38,450 nucleotides of DNA from Candidatus Methylomirabilota bacterium. GTDB lineage: Bacteria; Methylomirabilota; Methylomirabilia; Rokubacteriales; DASRDR01. The notes under the pieces are model-generated. The model ran no database searches. It had not been told where the DNA came from and saw nothing but the letters and a program-made list of their open reading frames with translations. Below, piece after piece: positions 29,984 to 38,255 of this stretch; position 1 is the stretch's first letter, and every line of letters begins with the position of its first letter. The translations under genes were made by a program, and so were the position numbers. The DNA lies in NCBI GenBank assembly GCA_036005065.1, contig DASYQW010000331.1:1-38450 (forward strand), written 5' to 3'.

Positions 29984-31938
29984 CGTGAGCCGGCCGCCTC
30001 GAGGCTCGCCACCTCGCGGATCCGCACGTGGGCGCGGATGGTGGCGGTGCGTCCGTCCTCGTAGGTCACCTGCGCCTGGACCTCCGCGTACTCGCCGTCC
30101 GCGTAGAGCGCCTCGATCAGGGGCGCGTACTTCTGGGCGATGAATCCCCGGCGGACCTTGCGCGTGCGAGTGATTTCCTCGTCGTCCGGATCCAGCTCCT
30201 TGTGGAGGATCAGGAACCGCTTGATCCGAGCGCCTCGCAGCCGCTCGTCCTCGGCGAGGCTCGCATTCACCCGCATGACCTCCCGAGCGACCAGATCGTA
30301 GACCTCCGGCTTCTGTGACAGGTCGGTATAGCTCGTGTAGGCCAGGTCCTGCCGCTCGGCCCAGTTGCCGACCGCCACCAGGTCGATGTTGACGAGTGCC
30401 GTCACGTACGGCCGTCCCTGCCCGATGCAGACGGCCTCCCGGATGTACGGCGAGAACTTGAGCTTGTTCTCGAGATACTTGGGGGCGAAGAGCGTGCCGT
30501 CGGCCAGACGGCTCACGTCCTTGGCCCGGTCGATGATCCTCAGATGGCCGTCGTGATCGAGAAACCCCGCGTCGCCCGAGTGGATCCAGCCGTCTTCCAG
30601 CGTCTGGCGGGTCGCGTCCGGGTTCTTGTAGTAGCCTCGGAAGACGCCGGGACTCCGGTAGAGCACCTCGCCATCGGCCGAAATGCGGATTTCCACCCCG
30701 GGGAGCGGGGTGCCGACGGTGTCCAGCCGCACGTCGCCGTCCTGATGGATGGAGATCAGGGCGCTGGACTCGGTCATGCCGTAGAGCTGCTTCACGTTGA
30801 TCCCCAGCGAGCGGAAGAACACGAAGATCTCCGGTCCGATGGCCTCTCCGGCGGTATAGGCCCGGCGGATCCGCCGCAGCCCCAGGTTGTCCTTGAGCGG
30901 CCCGTACACCAGCAGGTCGCCCAGGGGATACACGAGCCGCCGCCACAGCGAGACCGGCTGGCGGGCCAGGCGGCGTCGCTCGATCTCCTGGGCCAGGCCG
31001 AGGAAAACGTGGACGAGGGTCCGCTTGGGCCAGGCGGCGTCCTCGATGCGGATCATGACGTTGGTGAGGATGCTCTCCCAGATCCGGGGCGGAGCGAAGA
31101 AGTACGTGGGGGCGATCTCCTTCAGGTCGTGGAGCACGGTGGCGGCGCTCTCCGGGCAGTTGACGGTGAACCCGGCCACGATCGACTGCGCGTACGAGAA
31201 GATGTGGTCCCCCACCCAGGCCATCGGCAGGTAGGCCAGCACGTCCTCGTCCCCGCCGATCCCTTCCCGGGCCACCGCGTGGCGAGCCGTCAGGATGAGG
31301 TTCCGGTAGGAGAGCATGGTGCCCTTGGGAGCCCCGGTGGTCCCCGAGGTGTAGCAGATGATCGCCAGGTCGTCGGCGGCTCCCTTGGCGATCTCGGCGT
31401 CGAAGTACGCGGGATTGTCCAGGGCGAACTTCCGGCCGAGGTCCCGGAGCTGGTCGAGGCTCATCAGGAACGGCTCGGTGTAGCTCCGGAGTCCCCGCGG
31501 ATCGTCGTAGATGATGTATTGGAGACGCGGACACTTCGCCTTGACGTGGAGGAGCTTGTCGACCTGCTCCTGGTCCTCCACCACGGCGAACCGTATGTCG
31601 GCGTGATCGACGATGTAGGCGAGCTCCTTCTCGACCGAGTCCTGATACAGCGGGACCGCCACGCCTCCGAGCGACTGAGTGGCCGCCACGCCCCAGTAGA
31701 GCTGGGGCCGGTTGTCGCCGACGATGGCCGTCTTGTCGCCCCGCGCCAGCCCGAGGGCCGCCAGGCCGAGGCCGATGAGCCGGGCCTGCTCGAAGTAATC
31801 GGGCCAGGTGTACGACTGCCAGATCCCGAGGTCCTTCTCGCGGATCGCCACCTTTCCAGGCATCCGTTGCGCGTTCGACTCGATCAGCTTCGGAAACGTG
31901 TCGAGTCGCCGGTCCAGATCGTCGAGGAGCGTGCTCAT
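29980..31938 (-). CDS. Long-chain-type acyl-CoA synthetase (LIV system 2)
   Basis: A 652-residue AMP-forming synthetase of the same subfamily as the one at 21923-23842. The ATP loop is CYTSGTTGAPKG (195-206), with LYGMTESS, HSGDAGFLDHDG and the C-terminal TRTRKVRRGF. It ends with the beta-like tail VTYEDGRTATIRAHVRIREV, the counterpart of the tail duplicated in system 1. It would trap the substrate brought in by system 2 as a CoA thioester. ATG 31938 lies 31 nt after the CoA-transferase beta gene. The substrate is unknown. Confidence 0.92.
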   Translation of the reverse strand: MSTLLDDLDRRLDTFPKLIESNAQRMPGKVAIREKDLGIWQSYTWPDYFEQARLIGLGLAALGLARGDKTAIVGDNRPQLYWGVAATQSLGGVAVPLYQDSVEKELAYIVDHADIRFAVVEDQEQVDKLLHVKAKCPRLQYIIYDDPRGLRSYTEPFLMSLDQLRDLGRKFALDNPAYFDAEIAKGAADDLAIICYTSGTTGAPKGTMLSYRNLILTARHAVAREGIGGDEDVLAYLPMAWVGDHIFSYAQSIVAGFTVNCPESAATVLHDLKEIAPTYFFAPPRIWESILTNVMIRIEDAAWPKRTLVHVFLGLAQEIERRRLARQPVSLWRRLVYPLGDLLVYGPLKDNLGLRRIRRAYTAGEAIGPEIFVFFRSLGINVKQLYGMTESSALISIHQDGDVRLDTVGTPLPGVEIRISADGEVLYRSPGVFRGYYKNPDATRQTLEDGWIHSGDAGFLDHDGHLRIIDRAKDVSRLADGTLFAPKYLENKLKFSPYIREAVCIGQGRPYVTALVNIDLVAVGNWAERQDLAYTSYTDLSQKPEVYDLVAREVMRVNASLAEDERLRGARIKRFLILHKELDPDDEEITRTRKVRRGFIAQKYAPLIEALYADGEYAEVQAQVTYEDGRTATIRAHVRIREVASLEAAGSR

Positions 31939-31969
31939 CGAGGGCCGGTGGCCTCCGGCTGCCTGACAC

Positions 31970-32773
31970 TCACGGCCGGCCGAGGACGGTGCGCGCGGGA
32001 TCGATCTCCTCGCGCAGGATCCCGAGCTCCCGGTCGGTGGGCGGAGGCAGCGTCTCCACCCGGTCGGCCACCAGCGGCGTGAGCTCCATCTCGGCCAGCA
32101 CCGACTCGACGGTGAGCCCGTCCAGGATGCCGACGAGCGTCATCTTCCGGGTCGCGTCGTCGAAGCCGAAGCACGCCCGGGAGGTCACCACCCGCCAGGG
32201 CCCCGTCCCCGCCGGCAGCCCCGCCCGCTCCCGGGCGCCCGAACTCCCGTCGAGATAGCCCGGGGAGGTGACGAAGTCGACCCGCGGCACGAACCGCCGC
32301 CGCTCGTGAAGCATGATCACGATGGTCCGCCAGCAGTACGAGGCCACCTCGTTCGCCCCGCCCGAGCCCGGGAAGCGCTTCTTCGGATGGTGCCAGTCCT
32401 CGCCGAGCATGGTCGAGTTGATGTTCCCGTACAGATCGATCTGGGTCGCCCCCAGGACGCCATAGTCGATCAGGCCGAGCTGGGCCTGGGCGAAGATCGT
32501 GTTCATGTTGGTCCAGGCGATCGACCGGTAACAGTTCGACGGGCCCCCCATCGTGTTGCGGACGAAGGGAGTCAGGGGGGTCGGGCCGATGGCCCCGAAC
32601 TCGAAGACCTGCACGAGCTGGGGCGCCTGGATGCGCTGGGCCAGGATGGCGGCGATCTGGGGCATGCCGAACCCGATGAAGGCGGTCTTCTGGTCCTCCA
32701 GCAGGCGCGCGCACTGGGCGATCATGAATTCCGCTTCGGTGAACGTGCGCGCGGTCGTCGGGGTGGTGCTCAC
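31970..32773 (-). CDS. Class I CoA-transferase, beta subunit (glutaconate CoA-transferase type)
   Basis: A 267-residue beta subunit. The likely catalytic glutamate is Glu58 in VFEFGAIGPTP, which matches the YEAGxIGP context in glutaconate CoA-transferase beta chains, where a glutamyl-CoA thioester forms. Other family features are GFGMPQIAAILAQ, GVLGATQIDLYGNINST and PGSGGANEVASY. Relatives include the ring-opening IpdB-type hydrolases of steroid breakdown, so hydrolysis is an alternative to transfer. The GTG start at 32773 overlaps the alpha-subunit stop (GTGA). The pair heads the system 2 operon and may activate or release the imported acid. Confidence 0.87.
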   Translation of the reverse strand: MSTTPTTARTFTEAEFMIAQCARLLEDQKTAFIGFGMPQIAAILAQRIQAPQLVQVFEFGAIGPTPLTPFVRNTMGGPSNCYRSIAWTNMNTIFAQAQLGLIDYGVLGATQIDLYGNINSTMLGEDWHHPKKRFPGSGGANEVASYCWRTIVIMLHERRRFVPRVDFVTSPGYLDGSSGARERAGLPAGTGPWRVVTSRACFGFDDATRKMTLVGILDGLTVESVLAEMELTPLVADRVETLPPPTDRELGILREEIDPARTVLGRP

Positions 32774-33750
32774 GGCGAGTAGCCCTCTTTGATCGTCGCC
32801 TGGCGGCGAAGCGCGCTCAAGCGCCGGAGCCCGACTCGCTGCTCGAGCATCTCCTCGTGAGACCCCACCGAGTAGACGTACTTCTCGAGATACTCGCCGA
32901 GCCGCCCCTGGCGCTCGAGGCCGAAATACTCCCCGAAGTGCTCGAAGTCCATCTCGTAGACGCCCGGCAGCCCTCCGGGGTAGGCGCCGAAGGGCGCGTA
33001 CACCACGGCATCGACCAGGTAATAGGGAATCGTCGTCCGGCCCGGGTCCTTGCGGATGTCGTCGTGGTCGATGATCTCGTCCGTCGAGACGATGACCTTG
33101 CGCGAGGCCATCGCGGTCTCCAGCGGCTGGACGCCCGGCCCGAAGCAGCGCGCGTTCCCATGGACGTCGGCCTGGTGCACGTGGACCAGGCCGACGTCGG
33201 GGTTGACCGCCGGCACCAGGGCGATCGGCTTCCCGGTGAACGGGTCGCTGATCACCTTCGCGCCCGAGTACCGGAGCGTGTCCGTGCCGAGGAGCGCCCG
33301 GGTGGGGATGAACGGCACGCCCATGGCCCCGGCCAGGTGGCGGAGCGTCAGCGTCCCGTTGGTCCACTCGGTCACCTGCACCTCGCCGCGTTCCACCGCC
33401 TTGTTGAGGGTCTCGCCGAGTCCCATGAACCCCACGTCGATCCGGCTGATGACGCCCGCGGCCGCCAGCAGCGTGGACTCCATCAGCGTGAACTTCGCGC
33501 AATACCAGAGGTTGCGGCGCCGCTGCCGGATGACCTCGCGGATCAGGACGAGCGGGCCCCGGGTGTAGGAGGAGAAGTCGAACGAGACATAGTCGCCGTC
33601 GGCGACCAGCCGGGTCACCGCCTCGGAGGCCGTCGTGGTCTTGTCCACGAAGTCCCGGCGCTTGTGGTCGCGCATCCAGGTCCGGAGCGTGTCCGGGTCC
33701 TGGAGGCGATACTCGCCCACGCCCGCGGCGAGGAGTTCGATGTCAGGCAA
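32770..33750 (-). CDS. Class I CoA-transferase, alpha subunit (glutaconate CoA-transferase type)
   Basis: A 326-residue alpha subunit of the GctA/IpdA kind. It has ADGDYVSFDFSSYTRGPLVL, ERGEVQVTEWTNGTLTLRHL, GVPFIPTRALLGTD and ALVPAVNPDVGLVHVHQADV with HGNAR, which shape the CoA site. The start is TTG at 33750, supported by GGAG 8-11 nt upstream. The nearby ATG at 33757 is out of frame and soon stops, and an internal ATG at 33675 is the alternative. It overlaps the beta subunit gene by 4 nt. A sigma-70-like promoter lies about 110 nt upstream. Confidence 0.87.
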   Translation of the reverse strand: MPDIELLAAGVGEYRLQDPDTLRTWMRDHKRRDFVDKTTTASEAVTRLVADGDYVSFDFSSYTRGPLVLIREVIRQRRRNLWYCAKFTLMESTLLAAAGVISRIDVGFMGLGETLNKAVERGEVQVTEWTNGTLTLRHLAGAMGVPFIPTRALLGTDTLRYSGAKVISDPFTGKPIALVPAVNPDVGLVHVHQADVHGNARCFGPGVQPLETAMASRKVIVSTDEIIDHDDIRKDPGRTTIPYYLVDAVVYAPFGAYPGGLPGVYEMDFEHFGEYFGLERQGRLGEYLEKYVYSVGSHEEMLEQRVGLRRLSALRRQATIKEGYSP

Positions 33751-33858
33751 GGCTCATGCTCCGGGGCACAGACGCCCCGGCCGCGACACCGGCGGTTGGC
33801 TTCGCGTCACGCTGGGTAGAGCCGGGTTGTGCCCTCAGGAATTCGCGCAGGTAACCGG

Positions 33859-33888
33859 AGTGTAGCGGACCGGCCGAGCGCCTGTCAA
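33859..33888 (-). promoter_or_regulatory. Sigma-70-like promoter for the CoA-transferase/LIV system 2 operon
   Basis: On the minus strand, TTGACA (33888-33883) is followed after 18 nt by TACACT (33864-33859), with 6/6 and 4/6 matches. It sits in the 183-nt gap between the phasin-like gene and the TTG start at 33750, giving a leader of about 100 nt. A perfect -35 is rare by chance in such GC-rich DNA. Nothing else was recognised in the gap. Confidence 0.5.
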
Positions 33889-33933
33889 GCAGGACGCGGA
33901 CTTACGCGCCACTCCCGGCGGGGCCCGGGGGCC

Positions 33934-34386
33934 TCAGCCCTTTCGCTCCGGCGGCTGCCAGAGTCGCTGCCAGGCCGCCAGGCTCTCCTGCATCGTCCGC
34001 TGAAAGGCCTCCGCCTGCTTCCGCATCTCGGCGCTCCCGGCCTCGCCGGCCGGGCTGGCGGCGGTGGCGGCCTCCAGCGTCTTCTTCCAGTTCTCGGCCC
34101 AGGCCTCCAGCGGGTTCGGCGCCGGCCGCGAGGAGGGCCCGGCCGTCGACGCCTCCAGAGCGCGCCGGCACTCGCGCTCCCAGAGCTCGAATCCCTGCTC
34201 GATCGCCGTCACGAAGCCGTCCTTGCTCATCCGGGCCAGGCGCAGCCACTGCTCGGCCAGGCGGCGGTAGGCCTCGCCGTCCTGCCGGGGCAGCCCTTCG
34301 AGCGCCCGGGTCATGACCGAGAGCGCGCTGGTATAGGCATCCGTCAGCTGGCGGAGGGTGTCGGCGAGGTTCGGCAGCGTGTCCAC
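33934..34386 (-). CDS. Phasin/PhaE-like helical protein
   Basis: A 150-residue soluble, almost wholly alpha-helical protein with amphipathic stretches (TLRQLTDAYTSALSVMTRAL, MRKQAEAFQRTMQESLAAWQ), a Pro/Ala-rich break near residues 82-92, and many Trp in NPLEAWAENWKK and WQRLWQPP. This pattern resembles phasins or the PhaE subunit of polyhydroxyalkanoate synthase, but no definitive motif is present. It starts with GTG at 34386, immediately after the synthetase stop codon. It may coat storage granules fed by the CoA thioesters made in this operon. No PHA synthase gene is in the window. Confidence 0.5.
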   Translation of the reverse strand: MDTLPNLADTLRQLTDAYTSALSVMTRALEGLPRQDGEAYRRLAEQWLRLARMSKDGFVTAIEQGFELWERECRRALEASTAGPSSRPAPNPLEAWAENWKKTLEAATAASPAGEAGSAEMRKQAEAFQRTMQESLAAWQRLWQPPERKG

Positions 34387-36033
34387 TCAGCTCACCTCCT
34401 TGGCCCGCTCCCGCAGCAGGTACTTCTGGATCTTCCCGGTCGAGGTCTTCGGCAGCGGTCCGAACACGACGTGCTTGGGCACCTTGTAGCGCGCCAGGTT
34501 GGCGCGGCACCACTGGATCAGGTCCGCCGCCACGACCGGGCCGGCGTCCGGCTTGAGCGTGACGAAGGCACAGGGCGTCTCGCCCCACGTCGCGTCGGGC
34601 CTGGCCACGACCGCGGCCTCCATCACGGCCGGGTGATGGTACAGCGCCTCCTCGACCTCGATCGAGGAGATGTTCTCGCCCCCCGAGATGATGATGTCCT
34701 TCGAGCGGTCCTTGAGCTCGACGTAGCCGTCGGGATGCCAGACCGCCAGATCGCCGGTGTGGAACCAGCCGCCGCGGAAGGCCTCGGCGGTGGCCGCCGG
34801 ATTCTTGAGGTACCCCTTCATCACGGTGTTCCCGCGGAGCATGACCTCGCCCATCGTCCGGGCGTCCCGGGGCACCGGGGCCATCGTCTCGGGGTCGGCC
34901 ACCATCAGCCCCTCGAGGGTCGGGTACCGGACGCCCTGTCGGGCCATGAGCGCCGCCCGCTCCGGGAGCGCCAGCCCATCCCATGGCTCCTGCCAGGCGC
35001 AGAGGGTCGCCGGGCCAAAGCTCTCGGTGAGGCCGTAGAGGTGGGTGACGCGAAACCCCATGGACTCCATCGCCGCGATCACCGCCGACGGCGGAGCGGC
35101 GCCGCCCGTCGCCATCTCCACGAGGTGGTCGAACCTCACCTTCACCGCGGCCGGCGCGTGGATGAGCATGGTCAGGACGATGGGCGCCCCGCAGAGATGC
35201 GTGACGCCGTGCCGCGCGATGGCCGGGAAGATCCGGGCCGGGTCGACCCGCCGGAGGCACACGTGGGTGGCGCCGGCCGCCGTCACCGCCCAGGTGTAGG
35301 TCCAGCCGCTGCAGTGAAACATGGGCAGCGTCCAGAGGTAGACCGAGCGCGGGGACAGCCCGAAGGCGAGCGCGTTGCCGAGGGCGTTCAGATAGGCGCC
35401 GCGGTGGTGGTAGACGACCCCCTTGGGGTTCCCGGTGGTGCCCGAGGTGTAGAGGAGGCAGATGGCCTGCCACTCGTCGGCCGGAGGCTGCCAGTCGAAG
35501 GCGGGATCGCCCTCCAGGAGAAAGGCCTCGTAGTCCTTCTCTCCCAGGAGCTTGCCGCCCCTGGGCTCGGCATGGAGCGGATCGTCGATGTCGATGACCG
35601 GGATCTGCCGGCCGAGGCGGACCAGCGCGTCCGCAACGGTGTCGGAGAATTCCGTGTCGGTGACGAGAAACCTGGCCTCGCCGTGCTCGAGGATGAAGGC
35701 GATGGAGCCGGCGTCGAGCCGGTAGTTGAGGGCGTTGAGCACGCCGCCCGCCATCGGGACGCCGTAGTGCGCCTCGAGCAGGGCCGGGACGTTCGGGGCC
35801 ATCACCGCGACCGCGTCGCCGGCGCCGATCCCGCGCCGGACCAGGGCCGAGGCGAGGCGCCGGCAGCGGGCGTAGAACTCGGCATAGGTGAACGTCCGGT
35901 CGCCGTGGATGACGGCGGGCTTGTCCGGGTAGACCGCGGCGGCCCGGGCCAGAAACGACAGCGGGGTGAGAGGGGCGTAGTTGGCCGGTCCCCGGTCGAG
36001 GTCGCGCTCGAAGGCCCTCACGGCGCCACTCAC
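34387..36033 (-). CDS. Medium-chain-type acyl-CoA synthetase (LIV system 3)
   Basis: A 548-residue AMP-forming synthetase of the shorter FadD/AlkK-like kind (COG0318), distinct from the two long-chain-type ones. The ATP loop is LYTSGTTGNPKG (194-205). The adenylate region is LYGLTESFG, followed by HTGDLAVWHPDGY, DRSKDIIISGGENIS and the catalytic Lys534 in PKTSTGKIQK. It would activate an imported carboxylate in the cytoplasm. The GTG start at 36033 overlaps the stop of the LivM-binding-protein fusion gene (GTGA), and translation coupling supports a direct link between uptake and activation. Confidence 0.92.
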   Translation of the reverse strand: MSGAVRAFERDLDRGPANYAPLTPLSFLARAAAVYPDKPAVIHGDRTFTYAEFYARCRRLASALVRRGIGAGDAVAVMAPNVPALLEAHYGVPMAGGVLNALNYRLDAGSIAFILEHGEARFLVTDTEFSDTVADALVRLGRQIPVIDIDDPLHAEPRGGKLLGEKDYEAFLLEGDPAFDWQPPADEWQAICLLYTSGTTGNPKGVVYHHRGAYLNALGNALAFGLSPRSVYLWTLPMFHCSGWTYTWAVTAAGATHVCLRRVDPARIFPAIARHGVTHLCGAPIVLTMLIHAPAAVKVRFDHLVEMATGGAAPPSAVIAAMESMGFRVTHLYGLTESFGPATLCAWQEPWDGLALPERAALMARQGVRYPTLEGLMVADPETMAPVPRDARTMGEVMLRGNTVMKGYLKNPAATAEAFRGGWFHTGDLAVWHPDGYVELKDRSKDIIISGGENISSIEVEEALYHHPAVMEAAVVARPDATWGETPCAFVTLKPDAGPVVAADLIQWCRANLARYKVPKHVVFGPLPKTSTGKIQKYLLRERAKEVS

Positions 36034-38255
36034 CGCACCGCCGGCGTCCCCGCCCCCGGGGCGCTCCGCGGCGCCGCCGCGTGCTCCGGCGCCCGCCCGC
36101 GGATCTCCCGCACCTCGGCCTCCGAGCGCCAGACCTGGTCGCCCGGGATGTAGGTCGCGTCCCGCCAGATGGCGAAGTCCGGGAAGCGCTCGTCCCACGC
36201 CACCACCCCGATGTAGGAGCCGACGTTGGCCTGGTGATCCACCGGGCGGATGAAGCGTCCGGGACCCTGGAGCGAGTCCAGCTCGAGGCCTTCGAGGGCG
36301 TCGACGAGCTTTTCGGTGTCGAACGTCTCGACCCGGCGCACCGCCTTGGCCCAGGCCATGACGGCGTCGTACGCGTTCATCGCCCATGCCGAGGGATAAC
36401 GGTTGGTCGCCGCGCCGTACCGGTGGAGGAAGTCCTCGAAGCGCGGGCTCGGCCAGAGCTTCCGGATGACGTGAAACGGCCCGCGCTCGTAGCCGACCAC
36501 GCCCTCCACCGCGTCTGGCCCGAGGGCCTGGAGCGTCTCCACGTCGTAGAGGGCCGCGAACGGGACCTTCGTGAAGAACTCGACCGCTCGGCCCTGCCGG
36601 GTGAAGGCGGCGAGATCCGCCCCGAACAGGTTACTGTAGACCGCGTCGGGCCGGGCTTCGAGGATGTCGGTCAGGTAGGTGGCGAAGTCCTGCGCCCCCG
36701 CCTTGGGCCACAGCCGCGCGACGATCTCCACGTCAGGCCGGTGCTCCCGGAGCCGGCGCTCGAAGGCCTCCGCCTGGGTGTGCCCCAGCTCGTAGTCCGG
36801 GCCCAGAATGACGTAGCGGCGGTAGGGCTGCCTGGCCATGTAGAGCGCCATCGCACTCCCTTCGATGAAGGTGTTCGCCACCACCGAGAAGATGTACCGG
36901 TGCCCGCCCTCCACGAAGGCCCGCTCCGTGTTGGCGGTGTGGGAGATCAGGATCGTCCTGGTCTCCCGGGCCACCTCCGACATCGCCAGCAGGACGTCGC
37001 TTCCGACCGGGCCCAGGAGCAGTGCGGCCTCGTCGTCCACGATGACCTCCCGGGTCGCCCGCGCGCCGGCGGCCGCCTTGCCGCCGTCGTCGCGGACGAT
37101 CAGGTCGATCCGGTGGCCCAGCAGGCCGCCGGCGGCGTTCAAGTCGGCGACGGCGAGCCGGGCCCCCTCGATCCCGGCCAGCCCGAGGAGGGCCCAGGGC
37201 CCGGTGGCGCTCGACACCATGCCGACCTTGATCGTCCGCGGCGGTTGGGCGGGCTCCACCACGAACGTCAGGTTGACCCGGAGCGGCTTGTCGACGAGGC
37301 GAGCCAGCTCGCCCACGATGCCGCGGCGGAAGGTCAGGACGCAGACGACGAAGATGGCCCCCTGGACCACCGTCACCCACGCCCCGAGCTGGGCCAGGTA
37401 GTTCTCCAGCGCGATCACGATGAAGGCGCCCACGGCCGGTCCGTAGACGGTCCCCAGGCCGCCCAGGAGCGTCATCAGCACGACCTCGCCCGACATCGTC
37501 CAGTGGACGTCGGTGAGCGACGCGAGCTGGAAGACGAGGGCCTTGGTCGCCCCCGCGAGCCCCGACAGGGTGGCGGACAGGACGAACGCGATCAGCTTGT
37601 AGTGCTCCGCGCGGAAGCCCAGCGACACCGCGCGCGGCTCGTTCTCACGGATGGCCTTGAGCACCTGACCGAACGGCGAATGGATCGCCCGGTAGAGCAC
37701 GAGGAAGCCGATCAGGAAGATCGCGAGCACGACGAAGTACATCGTGTACGTCTGGCGGAGATCGAGCACGCCGAACATCGTGCCCCGCGGCACCGCCTGG
37801 ATGCCGTCCTCGCCGCCCGTGAACCGCGACTGGATCGCGAAGAAGAACACCATCTGGGCGAAGGCCAGCGTGATGTTGGCGAAGTAGATCCCGCGGCTCC
37901 GGATGGTCAGCGCGCCGATCACGAGGCCGAGCAGCCCCGCCACCGCCGTTCCGGAGAGGATTGCCAGCTCCGGCGGCGAGCCCCAGACCTTGGCGGCGTG
38001 CGCGGAGACGTAGCCGGCCGCGCCCAGGAAGGCCGCGTGGCCGAACGAGAGCAGCCCCACGTAACCGATCAGGAGATTGAACGCGCAGGCGAACAGCGCG
38101 AAGCAGAGCGCCTTCATGAGGAAGATCGGGTAGACGAAGAACGGCGCGACGACGAGCACCCCCACCATGATCGCGAACGCGATGACCTGATGCCGCGGAA
38201 CCGCCGTCGCCACCAGCCGGGACGCGGCCTCGACGTACTCCGCCGCCGTCGCCAT
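36030..38255 (-). CDS. LivM permease fused to a LIV-type substrate-binding domain
   Basis: A 741-residue fusion. Residues 1-320 are a full LivM permease: NLLIGYVGLLSFGHAAFLGA, FGQVLKAIRENEPRAVSLGF and LLGGLGTVYGPAVGAF, then a last helix WVTVVQGAIFVVCVLTF followed by RRGIVGELARL. A 20-residue linker leads straight into a type I binding-protein fold (about 342-735) starting TIKVGMVSSATGPWALLG. No signal peptide or further membrane helix separates them. With the basic segment after the last helix, simple topology rules place the binding domain in the cytoplasm, contrary to its usual site. The reading frame is open throughout, so this is a real fusion or an assembly error. ATG 38255 follows the livH stop. 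Confidence 0.85.
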   Translation of the reverse strand: MATAAEYVEAASRLVATAVPRHQVIAFAIMVGVLVVAPFFVYPIFLMKALCFALFACAFNLLIGYVGLLSFGHAAFLGAAGYVSAHAAKVWGSPPELAILSGTAVAGLLGLVIGALTIRSRGIYFANITLAFAQMVFFFAIQSRFTGGEDGIQAVPRGTMFGVLDLRQTYTMYFVVLAIFLIGFLVLYRAIHSPFGQVLKAIRENEPRAVSLGFRAEHYKLIAFVLSATLSGLAGATKALVFQLASLTDVHWTMSGEVVLMTLLGGLGTVYGPAVGAFIVIALENYLAQLGAWVTVVQGAIFVVCVLTFRRGIVGELARLVDKPLRVNLTFVVEPAQPPRTIKVGMVSSATGPWALLGLAGIEGARLAVADLNAAGGLLGHRIDLIVRDDGGKAAAGARATREVIVDDEAALLLGPVGSDVLLAMSEVARETRTILISHTANTERAFVEGGHRYIFSVVANTFIEGSAMALYMARQPYRRYVILGPDYELGHTQAEAFERRLREHRPDVEIVARLWPKAGAQDFATYLTDILEARPDAVYSNLFGADLAAFTRQGRAVEFFTKVPFAALYDVETLQALGPDAVEGVVGYERGPFHVIRKLWPSPRFEDFLHRYGAATNRYPSAWAMNAYDAVMAWAKAVRRVETFDTEKLVDALEGLELDSLQGPGRFIRPVDHQANVGSYIGVVAWDERFPDFAIWRDATYIPGDQVWRSEAEVREIRGRAPEHAAAPRSAPGAGTPAVR

